Assembly (NCBI RefSeq): GCF_900696085.1 | Contig: NZ_CAADFC020000004.1 | Coordinates: 744,001-808,000, forward strand | Origin: Bradyrhizobium ivorense | Lineage (GTDB): Bacteria > Pseudomonadota > Alphaproteobacteria > Rhizobiales > Xanthobacteraceae | Length of the DNA: 64,000 nt | Direction of reading: 5' to 3' | Shown here: positions 59,801-64,000 of the stretch, piece by piece | Position numbering within the stretch: position 1 is the first letter of the stretch | Layout of the letters: every line of letters begins with the position of its first letter | Program-made: the position numbers and the translations under genes | Notes under the pieces: generated by a model | Database searches by the model: none | Seen by the model: the letters and a program-made list of their open reading frames with translations, nothing else | Told to the model about the DNA's origin: nothing

Positions 59801-61749
59801 TGTCGGCTCCGACGGCCTCGTTCTCAGCCGATAGCGGTGTGACTGCCTCGGGCCTCACCGCAGCAAATCACCTGACTCTGACTGGAAGTGCCCAAGCCGG
59901 TGTCACAGTCGAAGTCTTTGATCAGGCAACATTCGTCGGCACCGCGGTCGCCGACGCATCCGGCGCCTGGTCGTTCGCGACGCCAACGCTGGCTGACGGC
60001 AGTCACGTCTTCACCATCCAGGCAGTGGATGCCATCGGAAATCCGAGCGGACCGTCCGCCGCGTTGAACGTCACGGTCGATACGCAGGCGCCCCTGGCTC
60101 CCAATCTGATCTCGGCGACGGTTGCCTCTGGCAGGATCACCGCGTCCGGCGCGGCGGAGGCCGGAAGCACTGTTAAATTGTATGACGGGACGGTTTTGCT
60201 CGGCACCACGGTCGCGGCATCCAACGGCACGTGGAGCGTCAGTACCGGTACGCTCGCCACCGGCGGACACATGCTCTCCGCAACCGCGACCGACGAGGTT
60301 GGCAATCGAAGCCCATCGTCCAATGTCCTGGTGGAGGTGATCGGTACGACGATCGAGGCGATCGGCACGACGTCATTCACCAGGGTCGGGAACAACTATT
60401 ACATGTCGGTCGCCGACGCCGCGGTGCTGCTGAAGTACGCTGGTGCGGCGGTTACGGCCGGTCAGTTCGGTACGTGGTCGCCGGTGGCGGCAGAGGTGAC
60501 CTCAAGCGGGTATGATGTGGCCTGGAAAGATTCCGCGAGCGGGCAGTACGCGGTCTGGACCACCGACCGCTATGGCAACTTCGTCTCCAAGATCCTGAAC
60601 AATGTGTCGGGATCCAGTTCGTCGTTTCAGTCGATCGAGCCGGTTTTTCACCAGGACCTGAATGGCGATGGCGTGATCGGTATCCCGCCGCTCAGCTCGC
60701 CACCGGCCCCAAAAACCGCGATCGAAGCGTCCGGTGCAACCAGTCTGGACAAACTTGGCAGCAACTACTTGCTCGACGCGATTGGCGGCAGCCAGGGACC
60801 AACGTTGAAATACGGTGGTGCTGCGGTTGTCGCCGGGCAATTCGGCAGCTGGTCGCCGGTTGGCGCGGAAGCAACGTCGGGCGGCTACTACGTGGCCTGG
60901 AAGGACTCGGTCAGCGGCCAGTACTCGGTTTGGAGCACTGACAGTAACGGCAACTTCGCGTCCAAGATCATCAATAGCGTGTCTGGAGCCGACGCGTCAC
61001 TCAAGTCACTCGAAACCGTCTTCCACCAGGACCTCAACGGCGATGGCGTGATCAACACCCCATCCACGGTCCTCGATATTTCCGGGAAGATTGTGCTGCC
61101 GTTGGGCAACATGAGCCAGTCGGTCATGATCGAAGCCGGGGCCAGCCTCGAATTGACCGGCGCCGTTTCCGGATCGATCACCTTCAATGCCGCCACCGGC
61201 ACGCTGGTGCTCGATCACGCGTCGCAGTTTGGTGGAAAGCTGATCCACCTCAGCGGGGACAACACCCTATCCAATTCGAACCTGATCGACCTGAAGGACA
61301 TCGCCTTCGGAACCGGAACGACCGCGTCCTATTCAGGAGATGCATCCGGCGGCGTGCTGACCGTGGTTGATGCCCAAAACCACACGGCGCGCCTTTCGCT
61401 GGTCGGCGATTACACTCATTCGACCTTCAATCTTTCGAACGATGGCACCGGCGGCACGCTGGTGATTGATCCGCCCAAGGATGGATCGGATCTCGGCTCG
61501 GTTTCGACGCCGCAACCGACATCGCTCCCACATGCTCCGGCGAGCGACAACTTTACCTTTGATCGTTTCGGCTCATCGGCAAGCGGGGCCGATTTCAGTT
61601 TTGAATCGGTCAACCACCCTGCGATGCTGCAGCTCGACAGCCACCTCCGGTCAGAGCAGCCTGCGACCGACCAAGTCGAGCTCCCCGTCGTTACGATATC
61701 GGCGGATACACATCTCGCGGAGTTTCACAACTTCATGCTTCACCACTAG
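56803..61749 (+). CDS. Giant RTX protein with embedded GH16 domain (ExsH/PlyA-like)
   Basis: A 1648-residue protein without a Sec signal. Several blocks of calcium-binding RTX nonapeptides (GGxGxDxLx) occur at about 20-45, 210-260, 595-640, 685-720 and 890-920. A GH16 jellyroll spans about 331-577, with ELDVLES giving E466, D468 and E471. Two Ig-like domains lie at about 1003-1180, and two tryptophan-rich repeats at about 1184-1290 and 1307-1415, each ending in DLNGDGVI. The C-terminal 230 residues are beta-rich. RTX proteins leave by type I secretion. ExsH of Sinorhizobium is an RTX GH16 glycanase that trims succinoglycan. GTG 56767 is an alternative start. Confidence 0.88.
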   Translation: MAINPTYASVIVGTSGSDVLFGGTGNDLLTGGAGSDTFAISKGYGSDTISDFQTGAGGDILRVQNYGFANFAAFVAAARQVGSDTIVTLSSTETLTLQNVALSSLVASNVVVDNPLQGSASPNTVALSVQAGGTLTGSAMNDSLQAYGAGATLIGGAGDDSYFMFDHNTKVVEQAGQGIDTIYDGMVDGYSLVNAQKVENLILAGSDPSPATGNDLDNIIVGNAGNNVMDGGKGNDVLNGGGGSDTFVIAVGNGNDIISGFATGAGGDILQLNRTGFHTLSDVTAAMKQVGTDTVLTLSSGETIRLNNTKVGDFTAANVNIVTPRTDLVQTFNDDFSTLSAGQDPHLIWRTSYAWSGPASYSLAGEQQVYVDPSFSGLPGSQASAPLGLNPFSIQDGHLVITAQPLPASAAPYVGGHQFSSGMISTQNSFAQTYGYFQMTATLSGTPGAWPAFWMLPTNPHGLDTELDVLESLGTHPDQSHWGARSSTGPDQGFWSNTANLTAGQHTFAVEWTPYTLTFFVDGAEVGQMATPSDMNTAMYMIANLAIGGSWAGNAAPDATASVTIDSITAYQLPEYTLANYTLLASGAPTNTLTGTAGADTLTGTSGNDLITGAGGADTISGGAGDDTYIVADPNAKVVEAAGGGIDTIKSYVTYQLPNYVENLTLTGPDAINATGNWQSNIIIGNDAANVITGGLGNDILTGGGGADTFVFNAGDGSDIITDFSPGSGAGHDVIQLNGFAFTSFSDIQAAMTQVGNDVYLALTSQDTLVFRNTTISSLTSDDFQLPGSLPVGGLITSWINGSVASHTIYGTSANDDITAFNVDDTMIGWNGDDTYVVNNANQKIVENPRGGIDSVEAWTSYALPDNVENLTMMMGGLTGTGNLLANRIVGSSGDDVLNGGGGNDWISGGAGNDTFVYTPGSGDVTIADFHALTGTSSEHDMLSLKGYDASAYLTNVGDVWTVHDARGTDTLRLVGVTQLTASDVAFVTDWNTPMTMTGLSAPTASFSADSGVTASGLTAANHLTLTGSAQAGVTVEVFDQATFVGTAVADASGAWSFATPTLADGSHVFTIQAVDAIGNPSGPSAALNVTVDTQAPLAPNLISATVASGRITASGAAEAGSTVKLYDGTVLLGTTVAASNGTWSVSTGTLATGGHMLSATATDEVGNRSPSSNVLVEVIGTTIEAIGTTSFTRVGNNYYMSVADAAVLLKYAGAAVTAGQFGTWSPVAAEVTSSGYDVAWKDSASGQYAVWTTDRYGNFVSKILNNVSGSSSSFQSIEPVFHQDLNGDGVIGIPPLSSPPAPKTAIEASGATSLDKLGSNYLLDAIGGSQGPTLKYGGAAVVAGQFGSWSPVGAEATSGGYYVAWKDSVSGQYSVWSTDSNGNFASKIINSVSGADASLKSLETVFHQDLNGDGVINTPSTVLDISGKIVLPLGNMSQSVMIEAGASLELTGAVSGSITFNAATGTLVLDHASQFGGKLIHLSGDNTLSNSNLIDLKDIAFGTGTTASYSGDASGGVLTVVDAQNHTARLSLVGDYTHSTFNLSNDGTGGTLVIDPPKDGSDLGSVSTPQPTSLPHAPASDNFTFDRFGSSASGADFSFESVNHPAMLQLDSHLRSEQPATDQVELPVVTISADTHLAEFHNFMLHH

Positions 61750-61774
61750 GGCCTCCGACAAACGACGGTCGGAC

Positions 61775-61904
61775 CTAGAGCATGATCCGGAAAAGTGTGA
61801 AGCGGTTTTCCCTCGCGACAAACGCGAAGCGTTTGCGCGGAGATCATGCTCAAACAAAGAGCTAAAGCGCGATGATGACTCAACCTAATCTCATCGCGCT
61901 TTAG
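61775..61904. repeat. Interspersed palindromic element, full copy E (inverted)
   Basis: A 130-bp element in the opposite orientation to copies C and D. It starts CTAGAGCATGATCCGG, contains AAACGCGAAGCGTTT and ends TCATCGCGCTTTAG. It lies 25 bases after the RTX gene stop, in a convergent gap. Confidence 0.92.
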
Positions 61905-61973
61905 GTCGAAAGCCCGGGGTCCGGTCGCGTCGCCGGGAATCCGGCGGCAATTTCCCAGATCTCCTGGAAAGGA

Positions 61974-63137
61974 TCAGGGCTTCTTGCAGTCGGAGTAGAA
62001 GGTGCCGTTGGCCGTAACGATTCGCTCGATGCACTGCTTGGGATCGACGACTTCGCCGTCCACGGTGAAATCATAGGCCTGGTTCTTGACGATCAGCGCG
62101 TAGCGGCCGGGCGTCAGCTCAAACGCGGGATCTTCGCTGTGCAGCTCGTACATTTCCGGATTGTCGGGCAGCGGTGACACTCGAAACGGGAACGTGACGT
62201 TTCGTATGACCCAGCTATCGCCATCCTCGGGTCGTTTGCCTGCAACTTCGGCAGAGAATTCTCGCGCGATCCTGGCAATCACGCGAACCTCCGCGCGGTC
62301 CGAGATGTTGGTCGCCGCATCGCGGCGGAACACGATGAACCTGGGCTGTTTCTTCGACAGCATCGTGTGGCTCGGCGTTCTCAGCACCGGCGACACGGCG
62401 ACGCGGATGTCCGGCGGGCGGGCAGGCAGTAGCTGCAATTCGGTCAGGGAATCGCCTTCGATCGCGTAGACTCCGTAATCCGTTGGTCGCAGCGGATTGG
62501 GCTTCGGGGGCGGGGACGGCGCGACGGCAGCGGTCGCGGGGATCGGCGCGCGCCCTTGGATGGAGATCGCGGCCGGTTCTTGCGCGTGCGACCGATCCTG
62601 CAGCCAGGACGCCAGCCGCTCCCTCTGCTGGATGACGCCCGCGGCCCCGCCCACGACGAGCAACACCGCGATGGTCCTCATGACGAGCGGCGAAAATGGG
62701 TAGCGGGCCCTTCCGCGTGCAGCAGGGGCAGGATCGATCGAAACGGCCGGCCGTGGTTGCCGAACCGGTCGGTCGAGGTCGCCGGCAGGGAGGCCGCGCG
62801 CCGCGCCGGAACCGTCTTCCAGTCTCGGAACCTGCGGTGGTGCGAGGGCGATCTGCTGCTTTGAAAACTCCTCGACGCCACGAATGGCGGCTTCGAGGGC
62901 AAGCTGCATCCGCTCGATGCTCTTTTCATCCAGGGAAGTGAACTGCTCGCGCAGCTTGTAACGGGCGAGATCGTAGACCGCTTGGCGCAGGTGGTCCGGG
63001 TTGTGTTCGACAGTGTCGATCATGCGGGCGATGACGAGCGCAAATTGCACCTCGTCGGAACCGTGATCCAACGGGCCATCATCGTTCCGCGCCAAGTCGT
63101 CTGAAGCCACCGCTTCCTGCCGGGTCGTTCTCTGCAT
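61974..63137 (-). CDS. Hypothetical protein with one membrane helix
   Basis: A 387-residue protein. A cytoplasmic N-terminal part (about 1-100) is helical and charged (VYDLARYKLREQF, ERMQLALEAAIRGVEEF). A proline-rich linker and one membrane helix (VMRTIAVLLVVGGAAGVI, about 151-168) come next. The periplasmic part contains AIEGDSLTELQLLP and a C-terminal beta-rich domain. Two cysteines near the end may form a disulfide. I do not recognise the family, and a link to polysaccharide production is not shown. Confidence 0.7.
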   Translation of the reverse strand: MQRTTRQEAVASDDLARNDDGPLDHGSDEVQFALVIARMIDTVEHNPDHLRQAVYDLARYKLREQFTSLDEKSIERMQLALEAAIRGVEEFSKQQIALAPPQVPRLEDGSGAARGLPAGDLDRPVRQPRPAVSIDPAPAARGRARYPFSPLVMRTIAVLLVVGGAAGVIQQRERLASWLQDRSHAQEPAAISIQGRAPIPATAAVAPSPPPKPNPLRPTDYGVYAIEGDSLTELQLLPARPPDIRVAVSPVLRTPSHTMLSKKQPRFIVFRRDAATNISDRAEVRVIARIAREFSAEVAGKRPEDGDSWVIRNVTFPFRVSPLPDNPEMYELHSEDPAFELTPGRYALIVKNQAYDFTVDGEVVDPKQCIERIVTANGTFYSDCKKP

Positions 63138-63278
63138 GGTTGCAGACTTAGCCAGCTGCGATCCCCGTTACGTTATATGGGCTTTTCGCTTGAACCAAAT
63201 CGCGGCATTCTGACTAGAATATGTGCCAACAGTGGCGGCGAGTTGTCGGCGCGGCCCGGCAGGTGAGATGAGGATCCG

Positions 63279-63536
63279 ATGTTCCCCAGCTTGAAGTTCG
63301 GATGCACGCTGGTGCTGGCAGGCCTGGCGGCCAGCCTGGTTCCCAATGTCGCTTCGGCGATTACGGCCGAAGTCGCCCGAAAGTGCCAAGCGCTCACGGC
63401 GGCACAATTTCCGCCGCGTCTGCCCGGAAATCCGGCGGCGGGAAGCGCCAAAGGATCGGGGCGTGCGCAAATCGACTATTACAACAAATGTGTGGCGAAT
63501 GGCGGCAAGCCGGACGAGGGCGCGGCTCCGAAATGA
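63279..63536 (+). CDS. Small secreted hypothetical protein
   Basis: An 85-residue protein with a signal peptide (CTLVLAGLAASLVPNVASA, cleavage near residue 27). The short mature part has two cysteines (RKCQAL, NKCVANGG) and a PPRLPGNPAAG segment. AGGA five bases before the ATG supports the start. Cys-x-Cys spacing suggests one disulfide. Function unknown. Confidence 0.65.
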   Translation: MFPSLKFGCTLVLAGLAASLVPNVASAITAEVARKCQALTAAQFPPRLPGNPAAGSAKGSGRAQIDYYNKCVANGGKPDEGAAPK

Positions 63537-63595
63537 CCGGTTAGACATGATCGATCAAGAAGCCGCCGCGCCCAAAGTCAGCTGCAAGCGACCCC

Positions 63596-64000
63596 TCAGG
63601 CGTATCCGTTTGGATTGGAGCTTTGCCACCGCCAGTGATCGGCACACATCGTTTCAAGCGAGCGGGTTGCTTTCCAACCCAACAGCTTGGTGGCGTAGTC
63701 GGTTGCGGCGTAATAGGCGGCAAGATCGCCGGCGCGGCGCGGCTTGATGTCGTAGGGAATCTGCTTTCCGCTTGCCGCTTCAAACGCGCGGATCACCTCG
63801 ATCACGCTGCTTCCCGCACCCGTGCCCAGATTGACGGCAAAACATTTCGGGCTGCTCAGCAGCGAAAGCGCGGATACATGGCCGTCGGCGAGATCCATCA
63901 CATGGATATAGTCTCGGACGCCGGTCCCGTCAGGCGTATCGTAATCGCCGCCCCAGACGCTGAGCCGTTCACGCCGCCCGATCGCGACCTGCGCGACGAA
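63596..64000 (-). CDS. galE: UDP-glucose 4-epimerase, C-terminal part (cut by window edge)
   Basis: The last 134 residues of a GalE-type SDR; the N-terminus lies beyond position 64000. Seen are SVWGGDYDTPDGTGVRDYIHV, the GalE C-terminal signature, and then DLADGH, FAVNLGTGAGSSV and RRAGDLAAYYA. It corresponds to the last 130 residues or so of the galE at 48568 (RDYIHVNDLARAH, FNLGTGVGTSV, RRAGDPARL), but is clearly diverged. It is a second copy with possibly different substrate or regulation. Confidence 0.9.
   Translation of the reverse strand, partial: FVAQVAIGRRERLSVWGGDYDTPDGTGVRDYIHVMDLADGHVSALSLLSSPKCFAVNLGTGAGSSVIEVIRAFEAASGKQIPYDIKPRRAGDLAAYYAATDYATKLLGWKATRSLETMCADHWRWQSSNPNGYA

Noticed and set aside
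1..64000. tRNA, rRNA, CRISPR array, insertion sequences with transposase, or prophage genes
   Set aside because: None was seen: no cloverleaf-like tRNA, no regularly spaced repeats and no transposase or integrase domain in any supported frame.

Overview
The window reads as one long surface-polysaccharide (exopolysaccharide) locus from an alphaproteobacterium, most likely a Bradyrhizobium or close Nitrobacteraceae relative. The reasons are high GC, frequent GTG/TTG starts, a rhizobial enzyme set (LspL-type UDP-glucuronate epimerase, ExoK/ExsH-like GH16 enzymes, NodS/NodB-like domains) and an approximately 130-bp palindromic intergenic repeat that I associate with this group. The genus call is inference; no rRNA, tRNA, IS element or CRISPR array was seen.

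Layout. (1) 1-7.0 kb: two copies of a module of tiny membrane or hypothetical genes flank the nucleotide-sugar genes: UDP-glucuronate 4-epimerase (1890), UDP-glucose dehydrogenase (2933) and UDP-glucuronate decarboxylase (4451). (2) 7.6-19 kb: priming sugar-phosphate transferase (7618), a PPP-type phosphatase, a Wzy-like polymerase, a Wza-like outer-membrane export lipoprotein (15029) and a Wzc/ExoP-like co-polymerase with kinase domain (16589). (3) 19.5-26.5 kb: a minus-strand operon encoding an FkbH-like protein, an MBOAT acyltransferase, an SGNH protein, an acyl carrier protein, a VOC protein, a secreted protein and an epimerase. It looks like a Dlt-type system rebuilt around a glyceroyl-ACP donor. 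(4) 26.7-47 kb: glycosyltransferases (GT2, GT4, GT14, GT25), two acyltransferase-3 proteins, a second Wzy-like protein, a Wzx-like flippase, a pyruvyl transferase, an FkbM methyltransferase, a GDP-mannose 3,5-epimerase-like enzyme and two GH16 proteins. (5) 48.5-61.7 kb: a tightly overlapping plus-strand operon with galE, GT2, a GT2/NodS-like/NodB-like fusion, GT2 and an ABC exporter, followed by a 1648-residue RTX protein with an embedded GH16 domain. (6) 62-64 kb: two hypothetical genes and the C-terminal part of a second galE.

How they work together (inference). UDP-glucose is converted to UDP-GlcA, UDP-GalA and UDP-Xyl, and GDP-mannose is probably epimerised. A repeat unit is started on undecaprenyl phosphate by the 7618 enzyme and extended by the many glycosyltransferases. 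It is decorated (acetyl, pyruvyl, methyl, possibly glyceroyl), flipped by Wzx, polymerised by a Wzy and exported through Wzc/Wza. Secreted GH16 enzymes trim the product. Two polymerase candidates and an extra ABC exporter suggest that more than one glycan may be made here.
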